Below, piece after piece: positions 1 through 5,328 of a stretch of 5,328 nt of DNA (its first letter is position 1; every line of letters begins with the position of its first letter). Source of the DNA: Verrucomicrobiales bacterium (lineage in GTDB: Bacteria; Verrucomicrobiota; Verrucomicrobiia; Verrucomicrobiales; DEV007); the NCBI GenBank assembly GCA_013003335.1, contig JABDJT010000191.1, positions 1 to 5,328 of the forward strand, read 5' to 3'. The notes beneath the pieces were generated by a model. It made no database searches. It saw only the letters and a list, made by a program, of their open reading frames with translations, and was not told the DNA's origin. Both the position numbers and the translations under genes were made by a program.

Positions 1-455
1 GTATTGACCGCAGCCAGTTATGCTATCTGCAAAACCGAAATCCCGATGGATCAAAGCACCTAACCCCAGCTCCGGACATTTTAAAACGAATTGGATTTAG
101 GATACCGACAATCGAAGAGTGGATATACGCTGGCAGAGGCAATACCTCAACCCAAAGATATTCGGGCACAGACCTCTCCTTTTTTTCCAATTATGCTTGG
201 AATCTTCATAATTCAACGAACCTGAAATTACAACCCGCAGCTCAACTAAAACCCAATGACTTTGGTCTCTTCGATGTGCTGGGAAATGCCATGGAATGGT
301 GTTCAACCGATGATTATCCGATCGTCTCCGGAAGAAGCATCGGCGCTTCCGTTACCCAAATGATCATATCAGATCGGAGAAGAGTTAACAGTTCCCAAAG
401 GGTCTCTAACATTTCATTTCGCATAGCGCACTCAGTCGTCGTAGTTGAGAAATAA
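1..455 (+). CDS. FGE/SUMF1-like (formylglycine-generating-enzyme family) protein, C-terminal fragment
   Basis: This reading frame is open from the left edge (first full codon at 3) to a TAA at 453-455 and gives about 150 residues; the N-terminus lies outside the window. It reads as the C-terminal half of an FGE-sulfatase domain: 'GFRIPTIEEWIYAGRG' at fragment residues 31-46 matches the family's GYRLPTEAEWEYAARG block, 'LKPNDFGLFDVLGNAMEWC' at 82-100 is the family hallmark, and 'ISFRIAHS' at 137-144 matches the closing GFRxAR strand. Family members oxidise a cysteine to formylglycine, act in ergothioneine-type chemistry, or are only structural lectin-like domains, often fused to kinases or repeats in planctomycetes. 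The segment aligned to the catalytic RGGSW...C...C region (about 110-131) contains no cysteine, so formylglycine-forming activity is doubtful. It is first in a plus-strand run; the next gene starts 38 bp later. Family assignment is sure; function is not. Confidence 0.88.
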   Translation, partial: IDRSQLCYLQNRNPDGSKHLTPAPDILKRIGFRIPTIEEWIYAGRGNTSTQRYSGTDLSFFSNYAWNLHNSTNLKLQPAAQLKPNDFGLFDVLGNAMEWCSTDDYPIVSGRSIGASVTQMIISDRRRVNSSQRVSNISFRIAHSVVVVEK

Positions 456-459
456 ATCG

Positions 460-488
460 TTGACAACATTGCGGCGCATCCCAATATT
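460..488 (+). promoter_or_regulatory. Candidate sigma-70-type promoter for the Ser/Cys-rich gene, possibly leaderless
   Basis: A perfect TTGACA lies at 460-465 and, after a 17-base spacer, AATATT at 483-488 matches TATAAT at four of six positions. Transcription starting 6-7 bases after the -10 would begin at about 494-495, on the ATG at 494. This would give a leaderless message, which fits the absence of any Shine-Dalgarno sequence before that ATG. The inference rests on pattern only, and the gene could equally be read through from the upstream FGE-like gene. Confidence 0.35.
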
Positions 489-493
489 GACTA

Positions 494-1099
494 ATGGCAG
501 ATGAGGAACATTTGACAATACCTAGTGGAGGAAGCAGTGAAAGCGTCCCTTCAAGTTGGGGAAGTTCATACAGCACAAGTTCATCAGTCACGGGTGGATA
601 TCCTGATTACCCGCCCTATCCCGTTCAAGATTGTGAAGGAAACGGGTATTGCGCTGAACCAGGTTGTTTCTTGGTCGACTTCTTTGATGGTCACGCTTAC
701 GTAGTACAGGACGAATGTAACCACCCATCTTATTGTCCTGATGATTCCAAACTCGTGGAATTGTCGAACATGATCACGGCATTGAAAAAACGCCAGATAG
801 TTAAGAGCACAATTTCAGCGGTGTTTTTTCTGGTCCTTCTGACACTATGTCTATGGATCCTGTTTCAGCAGCCTTTCGGTAAATCCAACTTACTCGCATC
901 CATATCATTTATACCAACCGCCGTTTTCGGATTTCTAACAGTGCGATTGCTATTAAAAATGCCACAGTTTACCACACCCCGTTGGGAGGTATGCGATTTG
1001 TGCCCTGATCCGTATAGCTCAAGCTCAATCTCATCGAGCTCTTCCTTTAGCAGCCAATCCTTTAGCTCTTCTAGTTCCACATCTCAGTGGGTCAACTAA
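494..1099 (+). CDS. Ser/Cys-rich protein with two membrane segments, unrecognised family
   Basis: This 201-residue protein matches no family I can name. The N-terminus is Ser/Gly/Tyr/Pro-rich (about 11-45). A cysteine-bearing segment follows with C47, C53, C58, C75 and C81 ('CEGNGYCAEPGC', then 'CNHPSYC'), then a short charged stretch (about 94-104). Two hydrophobic helices lie at about 105-125 and 131-155 and form a hairpin with a short loop ('QQPFGKSN'). After them come a CxxC (C167, C170, 'CDLC') and a Ser tail with 18 Ser in residues 175-197, ending 'QWVN'. With two helices, both cysteine-rich arms should lie on the same side of the membrane, so they could bind metal together or form disulfides; that is inference. 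ATG 494 is the only possible upstream ATG because an in-frame TGA lies at 488-490. No Shine-Dalgarno is visible. It lies 38 bp after the FGE-like gene and 17 bp before the basic-protein gene. The coherent composition argues strongly that it is a real gene. Confidence 0.8.
   Translation: MADEEHLTIPSGGSSESVPSSWGSSYSTSSSVTGGYPDYPPYPVQDCEGNGYCAEPGCFLVDFFDGHAYVVQDECNHPSYCPDDSKLVELSNMITALKKRQIVKSTISAVFFLVLLTLCLWILFQQPFGKSNLLASISFIPTAVFGFLTVRLLLKMPQFTTPRWEVCDLCPDPYSSSSISSSSSFSSQSFSSSSSTSQWVN
1016..1084 (+). other. Segment encoding the serine-rich C-terminal tail
   Basis: These 23 codons encode runs of 4, 5, 2, 1, 5 and 1 serines broken by Ile, Phe, Gln, Phe and Thr. All six serine codons (AGC, AGT, TCA, TCC, TCG, TCT) are used in a mixed order, so the DNA is not a simple microsatellite and the protein composition itself appears to be maintained. 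Serine tails of this kind recur in planctomycete proteins of unknown function. They could be flexible linkers or targets for O-linked modification. Confidence 0.8.
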
Positions 1100-1116
1100 A
1101 TACCTGATACTGTCCC

Positions 1117-1512
1117 ATGCCGAGAAAAAAAGAAATTCAAAAAAAGAAGACGAAGCTGAAAAATTTTCCAGTTGGGGGACGGCAAAATGGCGATGGGATC
1201 ATACTTCGCAAAGTAATGGTCACGAGAAAACGAAACGGACCAGATGCGGGAAAGATCAAGGAGATCATCATTGAAACTTGGAAGATCCCAAAAGGGAGTG
1301 AATTATTCCGGCAACGAAAATGGCGCGGCGGTTTCAGACGCAACCCAAGAGGTCGGCCAAATCCCAAAAGACCTGATCGACGCCCTCCATATCCACCCGG
1401 TAATCCGAACGCGACAAAAAAGAAGACTGTGGGAAAAAAACATCGGTGGAAGCGGCGCGGAGCTCAAAAGGGACTGACGATGGTAAGAAAAAGGTATTGG
1501 TGGAATATCTGA
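1117..1512 (+). CDS. Small hyperbasic Lys/Arg/Pro-rich protein, unrecognised
   Basis: This 131-residue protein carries about 43 Lys/Arg against 7 Asp/Glu, so it is very strongly cationic. It opens with a Lys-rich stretch ('MPRKKEIQKKKTKLK') and then has a more ordinary segment at about 18-62 that includes 'KIKEIIIETWKIPKG'. An Arg/Pro-rich low-complexity part follows at about 66-98 ('RRPPYPPGNPN'), and it ends in another basic block with several Trp ('KKHRWKRRG', 'RKRYWWNI'). No signal peptide, membrane helix or known domain is visible. ATG 1117 is the first start after an in-frame TGA at 1105-1107, 17 bp after the previous stop, with no Shine-Dalgarno. A cationic protein of this type could bind nucleic acid, anionic polysaccharide or an acidic partner; this is inference from charge only. 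A second frame is also open here (1244-1477), but it is shorter and internal. The operon position makes this frame the better choice. Confidence 0.6.
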   Translation: MPRKKEIQKKKTKLKNFPVGGRQNGDGIILRKVMVTRKRNGPDAGKIKEIIIETWKIPKGSELFRQRKWRGGFRRNPRGRPNPKRPDRRPPYPPGNPNATKKKTVGKKHRWKRRGAQKGLTMVRKRYWWNI

Positions 1513-1520
1513 ATCAGCGC

Positions 1521-2345
1521 ATGGCTGACTCCTGCCCCCATCACGGAAGGTTTGACTTTGTCATCCAATTCTTCGCTCTGAAACGTTCTGGAAGCCATGG
1601 TGTTCTAAATTGGATCGCTTCTCAGTTCCCGCATGGAAGCACCTTATTCTTCAACGACGTCTTTATCGGGAACAATCCAATTTCGAATAGAAAAGTTCCG
1701 AGTCCTCTCCCGACTCTAAATAGCGAGACAGACTACAGGATTTACAATAATAGGCGGAGGATCTGCTTGATCAGTTACGAAGATAAACCCTTGGGTCCGT
1801 CTCCATCGCTCCGTGAATCACGCGAAAACTGGTTTGGGATTCCTGACAACCGAATTTTCAAGGTGATTTTGGTGCGGGACATCCTGAATTGTTTCGCGAG
1901 CCGTCTTGAGGCATTCAACAAAACCGAGCGATCCACGAAAGGCGAACCGAGTTGGATAGATCTCAAAATCAGCAACAAGATAACGAGGGGAAAGACGTTT
2001 GAGTTATGGCGGTCGTATGCACAAGAGTATCTTGGGATCACCAATTACCTTCACCCGAAGATAACGATAAATTTTACCAAATGGCTAGAGGACCCAGCTT
2101 ACCGCAGGTCATTATCTCGCCTCTTTCCAAATTCAGAATTCAATGACGAACAGAAGAATACGGTTTCAGGCTATGGATATGGCAGCTCATTTGATCGGAT
2201 GGCATATTCAAAACGCGCGGACCAGATGCAACTGCAGCACAGATACCAACAGGTTTCTCTCCAAAAACAAAAGTATCTGGAATCGGTAAAAGAGAACTCA
2301 ATCCTGATGGACCTAAATTCCAAAATATTTGGCGATATTTATTAG
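1521..2345 (+). CDS. Sulfotransferase-like P-loop protein
   Basis: This 274-residue protein (from ATG 1521) looks like a PAPS-dependent sulfotransferase-type P-loop protein of the sort found in surface-polysaccharide loci. 'FFALKRSGSHGVLNWI' (residues 17-32) fits the 5'-phosphosulfate-binding loop at the end of strand 1. 'KVILVRDILNCFASRLEAF' (114-132) fits the 3'-phosphate-binding strand-helix with its Arg-Asp and Ser-Arg. Later blocks 'INFTKWLEDPAYRRSL' (183-198) and 'GYGSSFD' (219-225) resemble the C-terminal region of this family. Such enzymes move sulfate from PAPS to a glycan or protein hydroxyl; the acceptor here is unknown. The frame is open back to a GTG at 1446, which would overlap the basic gene by 67 bp and add 25 low-complexity residues. 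ATG 1521, 8 bp after that gene's stop, puts strand 1 at a normal distance from the N-terminus. Neither start has a good Shine-Dalgarno. It is probably cotranscribed with the genes upstream. Confidence 0.72.
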   Translation: MADSCPHHGRFDFVIQFFALKRSGSHGVLNWIASQFPHGSTLFFNDVFIGNNPISNRKVPSPLPTLNSETDYRIYNNRRRICLISYEDKPLGPSPSLRESRENWFGIPDNRIFKVILVRDILNCFASRLEAFNKTERSTKGEPSWIDLKISNKITRGKTFELWRSYAQEYLGITNYLHPKITINFTKWLEDPAYRRSLSRLFPNSEFNDEQKNTVSGYGYGSSFDRMAYSKRADQMQLQHRYQQVSLQKQKYLESVKENSILMDLNSKIFGDIY

Positions 2346-2346
2346 T

Positions 2347-3021
2347 CTACTCAATCATTCTGATAAAATGTATTTTAACTATTTCTCTTACGCCTTTCTG
2401 CACCTTTGACACCGATTCTTCCATCGAGAATCTCAATCTTTCAAGAGTGCTGTTCATGTGAAATTCACCTACCAGGTTTTCTACATCATTCCAGCGATTG
2501 AATGTTCGGATAATTTCGTGCTCCGCGCCTTCGCAATCCAACTTAAGAAGTTTACAAGAATCGGAGTTAATCGATTCAAAAATGGCATCCAAAGTTGTCG
2601 ACTCAACGCAAACCTCGTCGTCGAACGATCCATCAAAGTGCTTGAATGCACTGCACCCTCCCGTGTTGTTGTGCTTTATCTTCAAGTTCAATTGACGCCC
2701 GTCTCCGGTCACGCCACAATTGAAAGGTCGAATGTTTGATACGCTATTCCGTTCAATATTTCTAACGAAAGCCTGATAGTTACGGGGGTAGGGTTCAAAG
2801 GAATAGACTGAAATTCCGGGATTCATTTTGGCGGCGACAATAGATACGAGGCCGCAATGTGCTCCGATATCTATCATGACATCTCCTCGCCGGAATTGGA
2901 TCGCCTCCAATTGATACAAGGGCAATTCCTTCATAATGGACCGAACCGCAAAAGATTGCTGGTTTGAGTCCGCAAAATGGAATGAGTGCCCACCATATCT
3001 GAATTCTTCTAATTGCTCCAT
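2347..3021 (-). CDS. FkbM-family SAM-dependent methyltransferase
   Basis: This 224-residue protein is a class I SAM methyltransferase of the FkbM type, commonly O-methylating sugars or polyketide hydroxyls. The SAM-binding motif I is 'VMIDIGAHCGLVSI' (48-61), with the family's D-x-G-A-x-x-G pattern. 'YSFEPYPRNYQAFVRNIERN' (73-92) carries the acidic residue E76 that would bind the SAM ribose. 'LLKLDCEGAEHEII' (158-171) is the FkbM signature (K-x-D-x-E-G-x-E). 'VGEFHMN' (184-190) matches the following strand. The length is that of a complete stand-alone domain, without fused glycosyltransferase. ATG at 3021 has no clear Shine-Dalgarno. It is convergent with the sulfotransferase-like gene, with one base between stops, and divergent from the dehydrogenase gene. 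Next to a sulfotransferase, a role in decorating a surface glycan is a reasonable inference; the acceptor is not visible. Confidence 0.87.
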   Translation of the reverse strand: MEQLEEFRYGGHSFHFADSNQQSFAVRSIMKELPLYQLEAIQFRRGDVMIDIGAHCGLVSIVAAKMNPGISVYSFEPYPRNYQAFVRNIERNSVSNIRPFNCGVTGDGRQLNLKIKHNNTGGCSAFKHFDGSFDDEVCVESTTLDAIFESINSDSCKLLKLDCEGAEHEIIRTFNRWNDVENLVGEFHMNSTLERLRFSMEESVSKVQKGVREIVKIHFIRMIE

Positions 3022-3131
3022 TGGTGTGCTTGCATTTCAGGCCCGTTCTTCAGGGTTCCCATTTTGAATGTCTATGACAATTTGAATTGCTGCACCACGA
3101 TTGCATTTTAGACTCCTGCTTACAAATACTC
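3022..3131. promoter_or_regulatory. Divergent intergenic region, presumed promoters for both flanking genes
   Basis: This 110-bp gap separates the divergent methyltransferase and dehydrogenase genes, so promoters for both should lie here. I found no convincing -35/-10 pair on either strand. It is AT-leaning and sits where the window changes from GC-poor to GC-rich coding sequence. Confidence 0.35.
3030..3111. repeat. Imperfect 11-bp direct repeat in the divergent gap
   Basis: TTGCATTTCAG at 3030-3040 and TTGCATTTTAG at 3101-3111 differ by one base and lie 71 bp apart, near the two ends of the divergent gap. They could be a regulator's two half-sites or chance in AT-leaning DNA. Confidence 0.25.
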
Positions 3132-4094
3132 ATGACCACTCGCATCCTTCTCACCACGACCAGCTTCCAGGACACGCCCGGTCCGCACCACGAACTTCTC
3201 GAATCACAGGGGTTTGAAATCGTTCGGGAACGGGGGCCGCTGCCGGAGGAGACGATGCTGGAGTTGGCGGGTGAATTTGATGCGTTTCTCTGCGGGGACG
3301 ACGCCATCACGCAAGCGGTGATCGAAAAATCCCTGCCACGGCTCAAGGTCATTTCCAAATACGGTATTGGCCTGGACAAGATCGATGTCGATATTGCTAC
3401 CTCTCAAAAAATTCCGGTCCTGAATACTCCGGGGGTCAATCACACGACGGTCGCGGAACACACCTTCGGCCTTCTGCTGTGCCTTTCGAAGCATCTGGTC
3501 GAAGTGGCCGGAGCGGCCCGGAACGGCGAATGGAGGAGGTTGACGGGCCACGAGATTCTCGGGAAGACGATGGGCATCATCGGCCTCGGCCGGATTGGAA
3601 AAGAGGTCGCCATCCGTGCGAATGCATTCGGGATGCCGGTGATCGCGTTCGATCCGTATTGGGACGACGCGTTTGCACAGGAACACGGCGTCAAACAATG
3701 CAATTCGATGGACGAAGTGCTGGAGAATGCGGACGTAATCAGCCTTCACTGTTTTCTCGATGAAAATACCCGGGGGATGATCAACGCATCGAAAATCGAG
3801 GAGATGCGGGACGGGGCGATCGTGCTGAATTGCGCCCGCGGGGAGCTCGTCGAAACGGCCGACATGGTCGAGGCCCTGAATTCCGAAAAGCTGGGCGGAT
3901 ATGGCGCGGACGTGCTCGACGAAGAACCGCCTCCGGCCGATCATCCGCTGCTCACGGCTAAGAACTGCATGATTACCAGCCACATCGGATCGCGCACCTA
4001 CGAAAGCGTCGTGCGGCAGGCCCTTCGATCAGTCAACAACCTGATCAATTTCCTGAACGGCGACGATGATTTTATCCAGGCCAACAAATTCTGA
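3132..4094 (+). CDS. D-2-hydroxyacid dehydrogenase, short-form phosphoglycerate dehydrogenase type
   Basis: This 320-residue NAD-dependent dehydrogenase of the D-isomer-specific 2-hydroxyacid family most resembles phosphoglycerate dehydrogenase, which oxidises 3-phosphoglycerate to 3-phosphohydroxypyruvate in serine synthesis. The substrate-domain block 'ISKYGIGLDKID' lies at 74-85 and 'TPGVNHTTVAEHTFGLLL' at 99-116. The Rossmann motif is GLGRIG at 151-156, with Asp174 ('IAFDPY') at the end of the next strand, favouring NAD over NADP. The catalytic triad appears intact: Arg236 ('NCARGELV'), Glu265 ('LDEEPP') and His284 ('TSHIGSRT'). The C-terminal ACT and ASB domains of long SerA forms are absent, so serine feedback through ACT is not expected. 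Substrate assignment within the family is uncertain; related short enzymes act on glyoxylate, hydroxypyruvate or other hydroxyacids. The frame is open back to 3087, but ATG 3132 gives the usual N-terminus ('MTTRILLTTTSF'), so it is preferred. It is GC-rich and convergent with the M16 gene. Confidence 0.9.
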   Translation: MTTRILLTTTSFQDTPGPHHELLESQGFEIVRERGPLPEETMLELAGEFDAFLCGDDAITQAVIEKSLPRLKVISKYGIGLDKIDVDIATSQKIPVLNTPGVNHTTVAEHTFGLLLCLSKHLVEVAGAARNGEWRRLTGHEILGKTMGIIGLGRIGKEVAIRANAFGMPVIAFDPYWDDAFAQEHGVKQCNSMDEVLENADVISLHCFLDENTRGMINASKIEEMRDGAIVLNCARGELVETADMVEALNSEKLGGYGADVLDEEPPPADHPLLTAKNCMITSHIGSRTYESVVRQALRSVNNLINFLNGDDDFIQANKF

Positions 4095-4108
4095 CTCCTT
4101 TCGAGTCA
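4092..4108. terminator. Short hairpin between convergent genes, weak terminator candidate
   Basis: TGACTC (4092-4097) and GAGTCA (4103-4108) form a perfect 6-bp stem with a 5-base loop, starting on the dehydrogenase stop codon. The convergent M16 gene stops at 4126, so the hairpin lies where a shared terminator would be expected. The stem is short and no T-run follows directly on either strand, so intrinsic termination is uncertain. Confidence 0.3.
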
Positions 4109-4125
4109 ACAGGGTTGCTTCGTTT

Positions 4126-5328
4126 TCACCCCGTCGTCAGCCGGACGATGACCCGGTTTTCTTCGCGGAAATATTTCCGGGCGGTATCCTGAATCGTCTC
4201 GCGGGTGAGCGCGCGAATCACATCCGGAGTTTTCCGGTAGTGGTCCCAGCCGAGGCCGACCAATTCATCGACCGTGGTGCGGGCTGCCAGTTGACGGGCT
4301 CCCTGGAGTTGGATGATTTCGCCTCCCAGCCAGCTTGATTTCGCCCGGTCGAACTCGGCCTGATCGAGACCGTACTCGACGATTTTCTGGATTTCATCGA
4401 GCATTTCAGCCTGCACGAGATCGAGTTTCTGCGGGTCGGTGGCGACGTAAAAAATCAGGCACCCGGGCTCAAGCCCGAGAATCCGGGTGGCGCCGACCGA
4501 GTAGGCCAGACCAAGCTCTTCGCGGATGCGGATGAACATCCGGCTGGCCATGTCGGAGCAGGCCTCGTCGATCAATTCGAGAGCGGGACTGTCAGGATCC
4601 ATCAAGTCGCCGGTCCGATAGCCGATCAGCAGGATTGCCTGTTCTTTCTCATGAGTGATTTCGGCAATTTGCCCGTAGCTGTTTTCCGGCGGCATTCCCG
4701 GTGAAACCGGTTCGGTAAACGCCCGCTCGCCAGCCGGCATCGAAGCTTCAAACCGCTCGCGGACGAGGTCCTCTGCTTTCGCCAAATCCAAATCGCCGAA
4801 AACGGCCACGACTCCATTTTTTCCTGTGACGAGGCGGTTGCGGAATGAATCCAGATCAGGCGTCAGCAATCCGCTGACTGATTCTTCCGTGCCGCTGCGT
4901 TCCAGGCCGTAGGGGTGATCGCCATACAATTCACCCCGCAGGCGTCTCATCGAAACCGTGAATGGACGGTCGTTCTCGGCGCGGATATTGGCGATCTGGA
5001 ATTGCTTTTCGCGGTCAACCGTTTCCGGCAAAAATGCGGGTTCGAGCAGGGTTTCGCCGAGCAGATCGACTGCCATTTCGAGGTCCGGCCGCATCGCGCC
5101 GATTCCGACTCCGAAGGTATTGTTCCCGAAACTCGCGGAAATACCGCCTCCCTTCGACTCGACCAAATCCGCGATCTCCTCCTCACTGCGATGTTTTGTA
5201 TCCTTGATCAGGAGACGGGCGGCCAGTCGGGTGATTCCGTTTTGGGCGGCATTTTCGGCCAGTAATCCTCCGCGAAACGATCCGGTCGCCTGGATAAACG
5301 GCACACGGGAATCGGACAGCAACAACAC
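4126..5328 (-). CDS. M16 (pitrilysin/insulinase) peptidase homologue, C-terminal part, zinc site lost
   Basis: The frame is open from the right edge to a TGA at 4128-4126 and gives about 400 residues that cover one complete M16 unit. The N-terminus is outside the window; the GTG at the edge is an internal or unproven codon. The opening strand ('VPFIQATGSFRGGLL', fragment residues 9-23) matches the start of an M16 domain. Where active members have G-L-A-H-F-L-E-H-M-L-F-K-G-T, this one has 'GITRLAARLLIKDT' (31-44): the zinc ligands and base of HxxEH are replaced by R34, A37 and R38. The second subdomain keeps the substrate-binding Arg/Tyr pair in 'RIREELGLAYSVGA' (R269, Y276). This is the pattern of a non-catalytic M16 subunit, or of the second half of a tandem M16 protein, that works with an HxxEH-bearing unit. 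The partner should lie just beyond the right edge. It is GC-rich, like the dehydrogenase. Confidence 0.88.
   Translation of the reverse strand: MLLLSDSRVPFIQATGSFRGGLLAENAAQNGITRLAARLLIKDTKHRSEEEIADLVESKGGGISASFGNNTFGVGIGAMRPDLEMAVDLLGETLLEPAFLPETVDREKQFQIANIRAENDRPFTVSMRRLRGELYGDHPYGLERSGTEESVSGLLTPDLDSFRNRLVTGKNGVVAVFGDLDLAKAEDLVRERFEASMPAGERAFTEPVSPGMPPENSYGQIAEITHEKEQAILLIGYRTGDLMDPDSPALELIDEACSDMASRMFIRIREELGLAYSVGATRILGLEPGCLIFYVATDPQKLDLVQAEMLDEIQKIVEYGLDQAEFDRAKSSWLGGEIIQLQGARQLAARTTVDELVGLGWDHYRKTPDVIRALTRETIQDTARKYFREENRVIVRLTTG

Noticed and set aside
1016..1084. Simple-sequence DNA repeat (microsatellite)
   Set aside because: The serine codons are mixed over all six types, so the DNA is not a tandem repeat although the protein is low-complexity.
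1244..1477. Alternative 77-codon frame inside the basic-protein gene
   Set aside because: It is internal and shorter, does not follow the upstream gene's stop, and has no recognisable motif. The 1117 frame fits the operon spacing, but the choice remains the least secure CDS call in the window.
2323..2340. Hairpin AAATAT / ATATTT as a terminator for the sulfotransferase-like gene
   Set aside because: The stem is only six A-T pairs, lies inside the coding sequence, and has no following T-run.
3080..3131. Promoter elements (TTGAAT, TTGCAT, TACAAA) before the dehydrogenase gene
   Set aside because: No combination gave both a good -10 hexamer and 16-18 base spacing.
3204..3983. Long open frame (259 codons) on the minus strand opposite the dehydrogenase gene
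   Set aside because: It is antisense to a gene with intact catalytic and Rossmann motifs. GC-rich codons on one strand commonly leave the opposite strand open, and the translation shows no recognisable domain.
4066..4338. Plus-strand open frame covering the dehydrogenase end and the M16 C-terminus
   Set aside because: It overlaps both real genes, and its translation is a shadow of the M16 coding sequence with no motif.
1..5328. CRISPR array, tRNA or rRNA genes, insertion-sequence ends
   Set aside because: On reading both strands I saw no regularly spaced repeats, no tRNA-like cloverleaf, no rRNA-like stretch and no transposase frame.

Overview
The window most resembles a fragment of a Planctomycetota (or other PVC-group) genome. 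Three things point there: a formylglycine-generating-enzyme-like (FGE/SUMF1) domain of the 'LKPNDFGLFDVLGNAMEWC' style common in planctomycetes, a membrane protein with a long serine-run tail, and several starts that lack a Shine-Dalgarno sequence. This is a recognition-based guess; no rRNA or other phylogenetic marker is present.

Layout. Positions 1-2345 hold four plus-strand genes packed closely: the C-terminus of an FGE-like protein (ends 455), a two-TM protein rich in Ser and Cys (494-1099), a very basic Lys/Arg/Pro protein (1117-1512), and a sulfotransferase-like P-loop protein (about 1521-2345). A minus-strand FkbM-type methyltransferase (3021-2347) converges on the sulfotransferase with one base between the stop codons. 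After a 110-bp divergent gap come a plus-strand short-form D-2-hydroxyacid/phosphoglycerate dehydrogenase (3132-4094) and, converging on it, the C-terminal ~400 residues of an M16-family peptidase homologue (runs off the right edge, ends 4126). That M16 domain has lost the HxxEH zinc site.

Composition changes across the window. Sampled 60-base lines on the left are GC-poor (25/60 at 61-120, 17/60 at 2341-2400, 28/60 at 2821-2880), while lines in the two right-hand genes are GC-rich (37/60 at 3841-3900 and at 4501-4560). The left part looks like an accessory, surface-modification-type region next to housekeeping-type genes, with the change near 3022-3131.

How the genes may work together. The sulfotransferase and FkbM methyltransferase are both typical of polysaccharide or surface-decoration loci. 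The Ser/Cys-rich membrane protein and the hyperbasic protein are not recognised. They lie between the FGE-like gene and the sulfotransferase in one apparent operon, so the most interesting candidate here is an uncharacterised cell-surface module made of these four genes. The dehydrogenase would act in serine biosynthesis or related hydroxyacid metabolism. The M16 homologue is probably a non-catalytic partner or half of a zinc peptidase.
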